From positions 1,126,001 to 1,190,000 of the forward strand of contig NC_135566.1 of NCBI RefSeq assembly GCF_964340395.1: a stretch of 64,000 nucleotides of DNA, written 5' to 3'. The notes below the pieces were generated by a model, which did not search any database, had not been told where the DNA came from, and saw only the letters and a list, made by a program, of their open reading frames with translations. Source of the stretch: Glandiceps talaboti (Eukaryota > Hemichordata > Enteropneusta > Spengelidae). Positions within the stretch are counted from its first letter, which is position 1; each line of letters opens with the position of its first letter. The position numbers and the translations under genes are program-made. Of this stretch, positions 1 to 12,950 are shown piece by piece.

Positions 1-343
1 TTAATGAAAGTAAATGCAGTCATCTGCAACAAACGCCAACAATGGACAACAATACATAATACAACATAGGAAATATAAATTTTAATAATTAAAAGGTACA
101 TTGTTCTGGGCTTATGAACAAATATCTCACTGACATGTGCTGGTACTAATGAAACATTAATTACCATGGAAACCAAGAACATGAGTATTTCTTTCTAACA
201 TGGACTTAAATAATCAAATGACCTTTCAGTCTTTGAAACATTGATAAATGAGTTACCACGGTAACCCTCAAATTTATCACATAGTATAACAGAATAGGAT
301 ATCCTGGTGGTCTACAATATTTATCAAGTATGAGCATAATGTT

Positions 344-825
344 GAATACTTTGACAACTGCTGTAATTTGAATACACTATAGTCTGGTCATCATGTAGGT
401 GAATCCAAACTGAATACTTTGACAACTGCTGTAATTTGAATACACTATAGTTTGGTCATCATGTAGGTGAATCCAAACTGAATACTTTGACAACTGCTGT
501 AATTTGAATACACTATAGTCTGGTCATCATGTAGGTGAATCCAAACTGAATACTTTGACAACTGCTGTAATTTGAATACACTACAGTCTGGTCATCATGT
601 AGGTGAATCCAAACTGAATACTTTGACAACTGCTGTAATTTGAATACACTATAGTCTGGTCATCATGTAGGTGAATCCAAACTGAATACTTTGACAACTG
701 CTGTAATTTGAATACACTATAGTTTGGTCATCATGTTAGTGAATCCAAACTGAATACTTTGACAACTGCTGTAATTTGAATACACTATAGTCTGGTCATC
801 ATACACATGAAGGTGAATCCAAACT
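344..825. repeat. 68-bp minisatellite, 7 copies
   Basis: Units begin at 344, 412, 480, 548, 616, 684 and 752, each starting GAATACTTTGACAACTGCTG. Copies differ by single substitutions; the last carries a short insertion in its tail. The unit has CACTATAGT-type AT-rich and GTCATCATGTAGG segments and no CpG. It lies in the long Musashi intron. Confidence 0.95.
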
Positions 826-1699
826 TTGAAGCTGTATTAGCTGCTGTAACTGTTTTGTGAGATAATAACTTACTCATAATAATGTACACCCTGAATAGTA
901 TTGAATTATCTATGGGTAAATGTATTTGTATACCTGCATACATAATAAGGTGCAATAACACCGATCAAATTGATTTTGGGGTCCACAACCAAAAATCAGT
1001 GCCTCCAATGCAATCACAATTTCAATCTATTGCTGTACGACATCTAGATAAAATTGACCCCTAATATAAACATGTAGAACGTCTGCTAGTGCAGCTTTAC
1101 ATGTAATACAAATATGAAATACAGAAATGATAAAATATAATAAAAATGTTGATATTTAGTATATGAATGTCACACTGACCATATGGGTAGAAATTATTCT
1201 GTACCTTTTTAAGACTTATACCATACTGTCCACACAGATTGTAACATTCTTTGCTTTTTCAGAAAGCAGGTACAGTAATATCAACTCTGTTTCTGAATGA
1301 CTATTACTGTTTTACCTCGACACTGATATTTGCACATTTTTTTTACAACTTTACTATTTCTTTTGTCAACAGGATGTAATGTTTTCATATACTAGTAGCT
1401 GTAATATTGAAATCTATCCATGTTACAACATATTGTATTCTATATGATTGTATATCATATGTTATGTTCTAATGTGACAACGTTCCAGATTACTTGCTAA
1501 CAATTTCCGTTTTCCATGTTTTGCACTTTGCCACTCTTCTGTACAGTAGTTGAGTTGAGTGCATGTAACTAAGTTATTTTTTTGTTCCACGAAGAGCATT
1601 AGAAAATACTGTAAGACATTGTTTCTAGACCAGTAATGACTAGAATGGCAGCAATATTGTGTACATGTTATTGCAACAAACAACTATTCAACCAATCGC

Positions 1700-1816
1700 A
1701 ATGAGAAAAGTGGACATAGAAACTGGCCAATGAGAGAAAGGGACTAGAAACTGGCCAATGGGGAAAAAGAGACATAGAAACTGACCAATGAGAGAAAGGG
1801 ACATAGAAACTGATAA
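1700..1816. repeat. Degenerate ~29-bp tandem repeat, 4 copies
   Basis: The core GACATAGAAACTGGCCAATG recurs four times with changes and one short deletion. Each of the first three copies is followed by a purine-rich GAGAAAG segment. The open frame on the minus strand through it is a repeat translation. Confidence 0.85.
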
Positions 1817-2555
1817 AGATTGGTGGAGAAATTAAGAGAGAAATTGTGCACCAGTACTCATGAGTATTCCAAGTGTGTAGTGAATATTCCGTGCCAAACA
1901 TTATCACCTGATGTTATCGGGGAAACCTAACACCAAGCTGACTATACTATCACCTGGTGATGATAAATCATATACCCATACATACTTCACAAACTGTAGT
2001 AATATGATCATAATTAATACCCTTATGATACATAAACATGATACATTTGTGATAGTTCAATTTATCACACATTGAATACATTGTACATACTGACTGAGTG
2101 CCACTGATATGAAGGGGAAAACACACAAAACCCAAAGTGACACAAGACACCACAACCTCAGTGATAGCTTTCAATCTTATTATTCATATTGGTATTGCAA
2201 CAGTCAAAGTAAATTCATCACATCTTGATGTAGATGTGTTCAGATTTTTCACATGTAAATTAAATGAAATTGCATATGGTAATGCAAGTAGTGGATTATT
2301 TTAACACTGTTTGCCTTTGCTGTCAGAAGACTAGAAAGTACTGGTAGCACTAAAGCTGTCAAATACGCAGAAATTTCTTTAATTGCAACAAATTTGACCA
2401 GGACAACCATTACATTTTTGGACACGAAAGGAGTCAGAGATGTGCGGGCATCTGTAGACATCTTCCAACCTCTGCACTGTTGATTGTCTCTCATTTGTTA
2501 TCATTTTCATTTCACTTGTCACTGGCCTTTGACTTTGTGATTTTGACTCTGGAAA

Positions 2556-2816
2556 AGCTCTGATTGGCCGAGTAGATTTGGTATTGTAATCATATTGAAA
2601 ATGGAAAACATAATTAGATAAGTATGTTTAACAGCAAATTTCTGATTGGTAGAGCTTTGATGTCATCACTATCTTTGAAATGGAAAAAAAACTAACTTTT
2701 GCAGCAAAGCTGTGATTGGGCACTTTGCCATGATGTTGTCTTCATTTTGAAAATGGAAAACTTTATTGGCTAAGTAACTTTGACAGCAAAGTTGTGATTG
2801 GCTGAGTAACTTTGAC
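2556..2816. repeat. Old, degenerate ~70-85-bp tandem repeat with ATTGG cores
   Basis: Four similar units start near 2558, 2641, 2711 and 2794. Each has a TGATTGG-like word, usually followed by a TTTGAAAATGGAAAAC-like segment and then ACAGCAAA. Divergence is high, so this is an older array than the others in the window. Confidence 0.6.
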
Positions 2817-5327
2817 ATGGTAAATCTCATTTGACTTGTGTGACTTGAAATTCAGTGACACTTTCCTCATCCCATTTGACAAGTTCTGAGTACATGTGTA
2901 CTTTCACAGTGAGGAAGTGAAAGCCATTCGCTGACATAACTGCCACTATTTGCATCCAGGAGTCTTGAATTTTGTAAGACCCTAATACATAATGCATGTG
3001 TGAATACGCTATATTTCCAGTATTCGTGTACAAGAAAATTTCCCACACTCACGTTTCCTCATTTCAACTTCAAATTGGTTTTGACCCCTATTGACCTATT
3101 AGCAGGACCGGGAACAGCTCGCAAATAATTTCTATGCAGTTGGTAAATTACACACAAATGGATAAAAATGATTTCCTATTCACGCATTTAGAAAGTAATA
3201 ATTAGAAAAAATAGTGAATTGTGTTTTGGGAGGCCTGTCAAGAGGACTTGAGTATGCACACTGAAAATGAATATTCACACTGGTAAATACATCTTTGGAC
3301 TGTTATCTCTACACTAGAATTAATTGTACCAATATATAATGGTATTTCACTTCAGTAAAATTAGACTCTGAACTTAAATAGAAAACACAGTGATTTGTTA
3401 GAGTTTCTAATAGAAACCTATTTACTTTTGCACTTAAATTCTTCTAAAATGAGATTTTCATCTTACTCTTTACGTACTCAAGTTACCGCTTACAGTTAGC
3501 AGAGGCTAGTGTTACACCACTTAAACATTCCAATACCAAATCTATGTTATCTGCAGCCGATTGAAGCTAAAGAGGGCATGCCAAAAAACAAAATTCCATT
3601 TGCCTTTAGAGGGATTCACAACTGAGCTGTTATTACTAGTTGTTGTGAATAGGATTAGGTAAACCACATTACGGGGGGCTTCACAACCAAATACTTGTGG
3701 GCTGCTGATAATTTTAACTTTCATTTTTTTTTCCTTCTCTATATTGTTGTTACACTAATTTGCTCCTTGATTTGCATCACAGATGAGAGAGATTTCATAA
3801 ACATGATTTTGGTGAAAGCATTACACCATAGTGATCACACTGAATTATTCCATACATATACTTCTACATTTTCTACACACACAAAAGACTTCACTTTCAC
3901 TTCTTCACTTTCTCATTTTTTGTCTTTTCTAAGAAGAGAACAAATTTAGTAATGTAGAACAGAATGATGACTGCCGATTAGCTACTGGATGTAATATATC
4001 ATGTTGCAGTTTAGCCAATTAGGATATTAAGGCACTCTCTCTCTCCAACTTCTGCTAATGTTCGGTGTCTGACTTACAAAATCTCCCGTCGTTTCAAAGA
4101 TCAATGTTGGTGTAATCTCACACAAGTGTGGTTGTGATCTGAAGCTGAGGGTTTTTTGTTGGTTGTGTGCTTTTACATTTCCATTCAATATGACATTATT
4201 ACACTCATCCTTCTGACTGAATGGATAACATCATTGCTAGAGTGAAACTGCAAGATGCACCCACAACAAATGAGCTTCCAATTCTTCTATTCTCTTTCAT
4301 TCACCCTCTTCATGCACTGCATGACCTTTTGTATAGTGAAGAACAGGCATCCTATCAGATTGAAACTAGAAGGCTGTGAATGATGACTGGGTGATAGCGT
4401 ACCTACTCTAATCAGTACTGCTACCATCAAAAGAAGGTCCACGCTGAGAATTTAGTCATTTTATTAAATCACATATACAACACAAAAGCTGATTTATCTC
4501 TGGAATCACAACTTTCAATGAATTCTTTCACAGAAAAGCGATTTAATTTGATCGTACAAAGAGATCCTCACTTGAGATTTCAAATCCTACTAAGTTATCG
4601 TTTCTGAAACGCAAAGTTATTTCCTCCCCACCAGCGATTTTTATCCACATTTTTATCTCTTGCGACCACTTTAAATTGACTTCATGATATATCACTTTGA
4701 GGTATTGTTTTCATCTTTCATTTTTCGTTTGAAACTATCATCAAAGAAATGAACAGAAAAAGATGAAAACGATTTGCTTTCGATTGACAAAATTGCCTGG
4801 AACACTGAATTTATTGATCTTACACATCAGTTATACACTAAAAGACTTTTTAAAGTGGATTTCACCTCTGCTGTGCTTTACTTTGCTTTGCATCAATGGC
4901 AATACTAAAGGAAAGTACTCAATTATAACAACCTACGAATCGACATTGATGACATTTCTAATTTTCCTTCTGGTCAAGGAAGTTCTATTTCCCCCACAAA
5001 ATTTTCCACATGGTTAGATTTCTATTCATTCCATTGGATGTAAAGTTATTTGAACAAGACTGTCAAGATATGTAATTGTGGTTAGGGTTTACCCTGTGCT
5101 TCAGCAAACTTCCCTTGCTGTTGACAAGACATATTGCATAATGTTCCCCTTGAGAGCTATTCCATTTTCATTAGTAGAAAGGGGTGGTAAACTTTTGCTA
5201 TTTGGAGCCTCTGAGGGTTTGATGATAGCAGATAAGTGATGCAAGAATCAGTTTTTCTGTAATATTGAATCAGTAGACGGAATAAACGTGCTGATATAAA
5301 AGAAACGAGTCTTGGTACAACAACAAC

Positions 5328-5355
5328 TGATGATGATGATGATGATGATGATGAT
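5328..5355. repeat. (GAT)n microsatellite
   Basis: About nine GAT units in a row. On the minus strand this gives the serine run of a chance open frame. Confidence 0.95.
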
Positions 5356-6478
5356 AGAATGGGGAGCACAATAAATAATTTCAGAGTGATATTTATTCCA
5401 CATCACTGCACTTTATGTCAAACATGTCATACCGGTAATCATATATGAAAGCTGGAAAAAGACAAAAAATTACCACTGTTTCACGACTGAAAAAGATGCA
5501 AGTGGTTAGGTTCCTGTTTCATCAGTTTCCGTCACTCTTCTCTCAGCATATCTATATATATATACTGTATTTAAAGGTTTCCCAGTATTATAAAGTATAG
5601 CCATTTCAAATCACATGCCAATGATATTTATTTATACATATAGCCAGCTGTATATATGCAATGAATAAGAAAATATACCTGATTTTATGCCAAATTACTG
5701 CAAACAGAAAACACTTGATTCATACTGAAAACTGGTCCAAAATTAAATTGAAATCTAAGTTTGATATTTTGTGATATAAATTCATCAAGAATATCTATGA
5801 ACACAATTTCATTGTCAAATAATAGCACATGATGAATGTGTCAGTACGACGGCATACAGACTTTAATCCAACCTACACAGGTACAAGTTGTGACTAGTTT
5901 CCTGCACTTTTCATCCTGGCAGTGTTCACAGTAAATAGATATTAATATCCATAATGGCCTATTTTAAACAATGACACAATCTGACATGGGAATGCCACCG
6001 TAGGATAGCATCACTTGAAGCAAATACTATTTGCACTAAGTACTCTACAGATACAGTTTCTAATGGCCAACTATACATTATACATAACTATCATGGAAAC
6101 TATGGAACAGCCTTCATTGACAAATAGCTCCAAACAGCAGCTTTAGTTTAACTTTGCATGAAGTATTCAGGGGAGATTTTCCTCACAGTGGGTGAGAATT
6201 AAAAAAGGTAGCACTCCAAGGATAAAACCCTACAGAATTACTCCATTCATTTTTATCCTATTCACTTTCAGCATGAAGAGAGTTCGTGTTGTGTGTACAG
6301 TGACTTTGTTTTGAATTGAATGTGAGGTTGGGTTGGTGGTACTTGTCATTGATTGGGGACTGCTAACTTGTTTATAGCTAGGACAGCTTGTTTTCTTATT
6401 GTTAATAGTAATACAGGTATTCATTTGCATGGTAACCGTTGAAGTGTAAGAACTATGTAGCAAGCATAGGAAGAGAAC

Positions 6479-6518
6479 ACAGAGGCACAGGGACTCCACA
6501 GAGGCACAGGGACTCCAC
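6479..6518. repeat. 19-bp direct duplication
   Basis: ACAGAGGCACAGGGACTCC occurs twice without a gap. Confidence 0.9.
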
Positions 6519-6793
6519 CCATTTGTACTCTGACCCCTGACTATTGCACCTATCACATGTATATGTACAGTTAATTCCCAGGCCATTGACGTTTCTAGAA
6601 CAAACCAACCGTTTTATTACTGTATAGTTCACATGCTCCAAGCCTCTTTGGTTGTCTTTCTGAATATAGACAAAAGAAATGTCAATTGAAACAAATAGGT
6701 TCACGTTCATTGTGTGTTTCAAACGACGAATGAGTGGCCCATTTTGTCAGACATATCATTGCATTAATGATGAGCCTGGAGCATGTATCCACA

Positions 6794-6817
6794 CACTCTC
6801 TCTCTCTCTCTCTCTCC
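6794..6817. repeat. (CT)n microsatellite
   Basis: An uninterrupted CT tract of about 12 units. Confidence 0.95.
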
Positions 6818-9800
6818 AAGACAAGCTAAGCCCTTTAATTTTCAAGGCAAAACTATAACTGGATAACAATTTTTGCTGGCAAAGCACCAAACCACCTCCT
6901 TTAATTGTATGGTTTCACATCTCCTGACTAAATCCACACACAATACAATAGAATAATTAACCCAAGCACTAACAATTACTTCTTTACAATAGCATTTACA
7001 AGCTAGGACAAGAAAACAGTCCGTTTCAGGTGTGTGATTGAAGTGGAATAAAGGCAAAGTGCGTTTTATTTGGATAGAATTTAAATTGGATGTCGGCGGC
7101 TGTAAGTTGCACAGAATGGGAGAACAACAAAGGAACCAAGGTTGTCCTGGAGAAAGGTCAATAATAGCACAAACAAACAAACATTCTTGATTATATTGAA
7201 CATGGTAACAAACTAAAGATTTTACCATTTTATTCCACAACAATGTACAAGTATGTAATTCTAAACACAAAAAAATGTACAATGGTTTTGTACAATGCTA
7301 TACAAATTACATACAAGTACCATTCCTTGAGATGCCGTGGACATAACCATGGACAACCATATTGATCGTTTACAGAATAAAGTCATTATAATTATTCATG
7401 AAATGGTGAAAAATATAGACTTTTCTTGTGAATTGGCATCATTTTGGTTTTCTAGACAACCAGAAACTTGAACCATGTCAAGATTTTTAACCTAAAGATT
7501 GGAGTAAAAACTGCACTGAGCAGGCTAATATATTATGTCAATGTGAATGAGGCCACTATTTTATATGATTCATGTTCCAACCCTACTGTATATAGTTATG
7601 ACAAATGACTAACACACGGCCATTTTCAAATGCACACCATTCTCTCTGCTATAATTTCCATCACGATCCAATCAACATAATTCAACAATTTCAGTAAATT
7701 CTCACAGTTCACATACGATCAATGGTCGGTGCATTTCAAAATCCAAATCAGGTTTGAGAGAAAGTATAAAAACACAAGGTTATTCAAGTTGTGATTTACT
7801 TCATAATATCAGTCAACCAATGTGAAGGCTAGCTCAATGTCCCTGTGGATTAGATTTGCAGTATGTAAAGTTCATTACCAAAATATGTGATTTGAAATCA
7901 CCCTAATCTGACAATCGCATTAGTTCAAACTCATCAACTTGCAAGCTTATTTTGACATTACTCCTACTAGTAGCATTTCCTGTATTCTCTAAGCTAACAT
8001 GAAAGACAAATTAAATCCTCTTTTACCTTTCACTTGAGACAATCTCAATTCTTAATAAACAAATTTGTATTTTTAAAATATGAGTCTATATGAGATCTGT
8101 GACGTGTCTCTGGCGTCTGCTTGTATTTTTAATGGTTTAAAATTTGAACATTTCTGGACGTCAGATTCACTCCATATGTTTGTGCTTTTTAAATTTTAAA
8201 TTCAATTTCCCTCCGTAATGAATGCAAGCAGCACAGGTGTGTCCATTAGTGTGAACAATCAAAATGCGTAAACCATCAAAAAATTTGCAAAAATTGATCA
8301 ATTACATCGTACGAGGAAAGCTTTTTCTCATAATACAATTCAACCGTTATTATACTTAAAAATATTTTTCCAATTTTTTTTTGTTCAATTTTTAACAACA
8401 ACATGCACATAAGTTGTTTGTGATAATTGTAATTCACCAATCTCTCTAGTATAAGGCGATGAATCTCAGACTCCTGATTTGATGAATTGTACTCTATAAG
8501 TATGTCTTTTAGTCTTGACATATGGTTGGTGTTTTTATGACGATATTGACATATTTCTCACACATAAAAAACACCATTTTTTAACACACTTTTCATCATA
8601 GTCTAATGAAAAAGTGCCAATCTTGACACAAATAACTGACAAATCATCACATAAGGTGTTACAAGCACAATACATCAGTACTGATTTCCCACACTTTCTA
8701 CCAATTTTACGTTTTGTATCTCAACACAATAATAAGTACCATCAGACTACAAGTGTTCTACTTTGCTTGTCCATGGACATGTTTCTTCCTTTACAATCGT
8801 CACTCATAAACCTACAAACCATCACTTCCCAACACCCATCAAAGCAACGTACCATATTTCTCCTTTCTCTTACTCATCAACAATCTGTTTTGAGTCCCAC
8901 AGTATTTCTAAGCCATCAATAGAAATCACACACAGGATTGCGAAATCCAATATTTGCAAAGTCAATTCATTTGCACTGCATGTACATTTGAAAGGTGTGC
9001 TTCAGTAAATGGTCCTATCTGTTTTCTACTGAGCATCAATATCAGTCCACAACACACGCCATATTGCAAGGTTTTTAGGACAACAGATATATGATACAAT
9101 ATACAAAGTAATCTGTACTAGTGTGTGGTATAGTAATCTATAAACAAGGCAACATTCCTAGTGAGAGGCATGCTGTACCATATCCAACTTACAATGCCAA
9201 GATATATTCAATGGTCTTGTTTTATCACAGATTTGTGAAAGTAAACACAACACTAAAGTGCTAGGGTGGGTGCCACTTAAGTATGAAACAAAAAAGGGAG
9301 AAAAACATTTCAATTATCATACATTGCACAATTTTCTTGTGGACTCATACTGGGAGATTCCATTAATCTATATAATACTCTTTTTTAAATAAATAATTCA
9401 CGTTTCCAAACATATCCAAATTAGGTATAAACATAAAGATAAACACAAAATATAGCACTAAATGTTGTATTATTATAGTTGTATTGTTATTTCTAAACAA
9501 AACAAATGTCACAGTTAATTCAATGCTAATAGAAAACCGACCTAACAATACATTGTCATCAGGTGTACTATATTAGTATTTTCTATTCCCAAATGGCAAA
9601 ACTTACAAATGTCAGTAAATATAAAGAACCAACATAAAATACTATATTGTCAATTGTAGTAGTGTACATTGAAATTCAGTCTGAATGTCAATGCCATAAA
9701 TAAAGTAGAGAGAGCTGTGTGAACTGTTATTGGTAGAATTAACTGGCAAGTCCCAGAGCTGATAACAATGCTTACTTTATTAGATTTGTGGAGTTTGAAG

Positions 9801-12599
9801 AGCCCAGTCTCCACACCAACTCATGTTTATGACCTCTTAAACTTTACAAGCCATTCACCTTTCATGGTAAGAAAAGCTGAATTCAAATGCTGTCAATGAC
9901 CAGAAAGTTTGCGTTCACCTTTGACCTTATGCTAGGAGCCTATACGTATACACCACAGGGGTACTCTCTCACACATGGTTAACAATTTGCACTCAAGGTA
10001 TCCTGTGACTTGACTTATTCTGTTTTCCCATCTCATACCTACCAGTGTTTAAAAGTAAATTTATTTAAAACTTTTACACTGTGGATAAAGTTTTCTTTTC
10101 ATAAAGTTGAACGGTAATTGTTGTGGTAAAGGACATTTGTGTTGTGGTGGGAGCCATTGATGAGTTGAGTAGAGGTGGAAAACAGACTGTGACCAAGTCT
10201 TTGTGTTTATGCCCTAGCATGTAATTTGTTAGAGGCCAAGCCCTATCCTCACCACCCATTGATCCATTTCCTAAGTTTTACCACATCATACAAACAAACG
10301 TCTGACCTAGAGACATGGTGTTGGATCTCTATGCATTTTGGATCCAGTCCATGTAATGTTACTAGGATTTCACATTTCACTTGGTTCAGAAGGAATGGCC
10401 TCCCTGTTGTTTGTTTTCTGAGGTTCACAAAGTTAGTACGGTTGGGAAATGTTGCTATAGGTTTTGCATTCACATAGTGTGCCAGCTGTTGGCCTGATTT
10501 GGCAGCAACAGACTACCAATATGTTACCTTAATTACAAGCCTTGGTTCAAACAGGCATTCAACCGCTTTCCTTCAACAACGTATTTGATGCAAATACAAT
10601 TGTTTATGCGAAATGAGAGTCACTGTTTGTTGTAAGACTACCTATGGATCTACACATGTGCATAGGTAGGTGAGTTACGACAGGCTAAGCTACAATAGTA
10701 ATCAGACATAAATGTGGGCACACACCCAAAAAAGAAATAGTCCTTTTAGGAAAGACACAATATGTTGACCACAACCAGACAATGTGAATACAAGAAGGGT
10801 GATGACTCAGCTGAGGAACACACCAACTGTAACATGAATTGTCAGCTGTGTTGACATGCATAGTATGCCTCCAATTGCATCTCACATCAATTATGTCAAT
10901 AGATTTGGTCTTACAAAACCAGAATACACATGTGAAGAGAGAAGCAGTTTTTCTACATATCCAGGTCTGCTTGATACTCTTATAGAGAATTACAAGGTTA
11001 ATACGTTTGTGTGCCCCTCTTAAAAACCAATGACACATGTTCCCAACAGTCAATGTTTGAGTGTCAGGGATTATATTAATCTCTAAATCCATTAATCCAA
11101 CTTCCTACGCTCAAGATATCATACAAGAGGCAAAGAAAAGAAACGTCATGAAGTATTGAAAGTGAAACACCCAATAATTCTCACCATCAATAGCACTTAT
11201 TGCTCTTGATGGCAAAACTTTCCTTGTACTTTCAAGTCAATCAATCCCTCTATTGACCACAGCTGACCCCTGAAAACTTCTTAGCAATAGCAGACACAAT
11301 ATAGAAAGTTGGATACATTCTTTGCATACAGAAAGCTTTAAAGAAACAGTTTCATTTCTTCCTTGTTAGAATGCAAGGTCAACAAACATACATATTTCCT
11401 CCACTGCATCACTGACAATTAATGTATAGTGACAAGACGAGATTAATTCAAATGTCACCCTTTCAAGAAAAGATGTGAAAAAAGTCAAGAAGCACACATA
11501 AAAGTACATCAGACAGGGCAAACAAAATTGCAATTCTCCTTCCCAGTGCAATCATGTATAGCAAAGTCAAGAAATACTTATATACAGATGTATTTATTCC
11601 AATACACTGGCTACATTTATTTTAAGACAAACGGACAGCAAATAAATTTCATATCACCTCCAAAGTCTGAGAAACCACAGGAGAAAAGTCAAAATACACA
11701 TATTTCTCCCATTTATATATATATATAGGCTACACTGAAACAAACAGACAGACAGACATGCAGACAGACAAATATGGCCAATAAATCTGATATCTCCTCT
11801 GCAGTAGGCATGTGAGAAAAGGTCAAGATATGTAAATGTTCTTTCAATGCCACAGAGAGGTTAATATATGCGTATCATGGAATGTTTGTATCTAATACCA
11901 TTAAGTTGAATTGTTCAACATGTCCATCACGATCCAGACTTCTTCTACAATTGATACAGATCTCAACCTCCTATCACAGTAATGTACTTCCTTTTGAACT
12001 TCAATCCATTTTTGTCCTCGTCTCACTCTCTATACTTTCTCCATCATTTCATTAGAGTCTATCACTATCCTTGCATGCCCAAAAACTTCACTGCATTCTA
12101 ATGTGAGCTGTCACCTGAACCTTATCTCTCTGACTACTGCTTCACATCTGACATACACATATATTTTTTCTACATTCTATTCCTGTACACAAGAACAAAC
12201 CTGATATCTTGTTAGAGTCACTTTGGACAATTCTACTTGGATTAAGTATAAATATAAAATTATTTTCGATACAAGTCACTTTGATGATTTGGTTTTTCAG
12301 AAGACATTTTGATGGTTTGTTTCGATTCCCTATACATTTTTTTTACTTCAATAAATTTAATGGTTTGGTTTATTGATTCACCACAAAGTAGTTTCCAGAT
12401 GAATTTCATTTTTTTCATCACTATCATTATTTCATACCTTTCAGAGTCCATGACTTTTTATTTACATATATGTTTCTCACCTTTAGTATGACAATGAAAG
12501 TAAACAAACTAGCAAATATTGAAGTTCTAAGTGAGATGTGATAATATAGCAATGAAGAATGCTGAAGATTATAACATTGTCAACCAAACCCAAGACATT

Positions 12600-12950
12600 G
12601 CATTAGCTCTGAGATAGGTTGGCTGACAAAGACAGCATTTCAGTTCCAAGATGTTCATCAAACTAGGGCTTTATATTTGAACCAATAAAATCCCATTTTG
12701 GCTCTGAGGTAGGTAAATTGGCTCACAAACATTGTATTTCAGTTCCAATATGTCTCGCCTAGATCCAGGCGATTGGGATTTTGAATTTTGAGAGGGAAAG
12801 CAAAATTCAAAATCCCCATCGCTTGGTTTCTAAGTTACAATATGTGTGCCAGACTATTATATAAAGAACATTGCGTTTTAGCTGATACGGCTAACTTAAA
12901 GCCTGGTCAGTATATTTCAGCTCCAATCTGTTGATCAAACATTCTCAGAC
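12600..12950. repeat. Diverged tandem repeat around the hairpin element
   Basis: Three diverged units share TTTCAGTTCCAA-like and GGCTCTGAGGTAGG-like words, near 12606-12670, 12700-12755 and 12895-12945. They suggest an old duplication of roughly 100-200 bp spacing. The hairpin element at 12754-12837 sits between the second and third units. Confidence 0.5.
12746..12845. mobile_element. Short hairpin element flanked by 8-bp direct repeats (MITE-like or miRNA-like)
   Basis: An inverted repeat with 22-bp arms (12769-12790 and 12801-12822) pairs at 21 of 22 positions around a 10-base loop, AGAGGGAAAG. Weaker pairing extends the stem outward to about 12758 and 12833. The 84-bp element 12754-12837 is bounded on both sides by CAATATGT (12746-12753 and 12838-12845). 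An 8-bp duplication is the hAT-type signature, which favours a tiny non-autonomous DNA element. The stem length and small loop also resemble a microRNA precursor, which would be co-transcribed with Musashi if read from the minus strand. No protein is encoded. The direct repeats could alternatively belong to the surrounding degenerate repeat. Confidence 0.5.

Noticed and set aside
4130-4200. Minus-strand peptide resembling the CKKAQPK end of Musashi RRM2
   Set aside because: Only scattered residues agree, the surrounding residues do not fit this very conserved region, and no supporting splice sites were seen.
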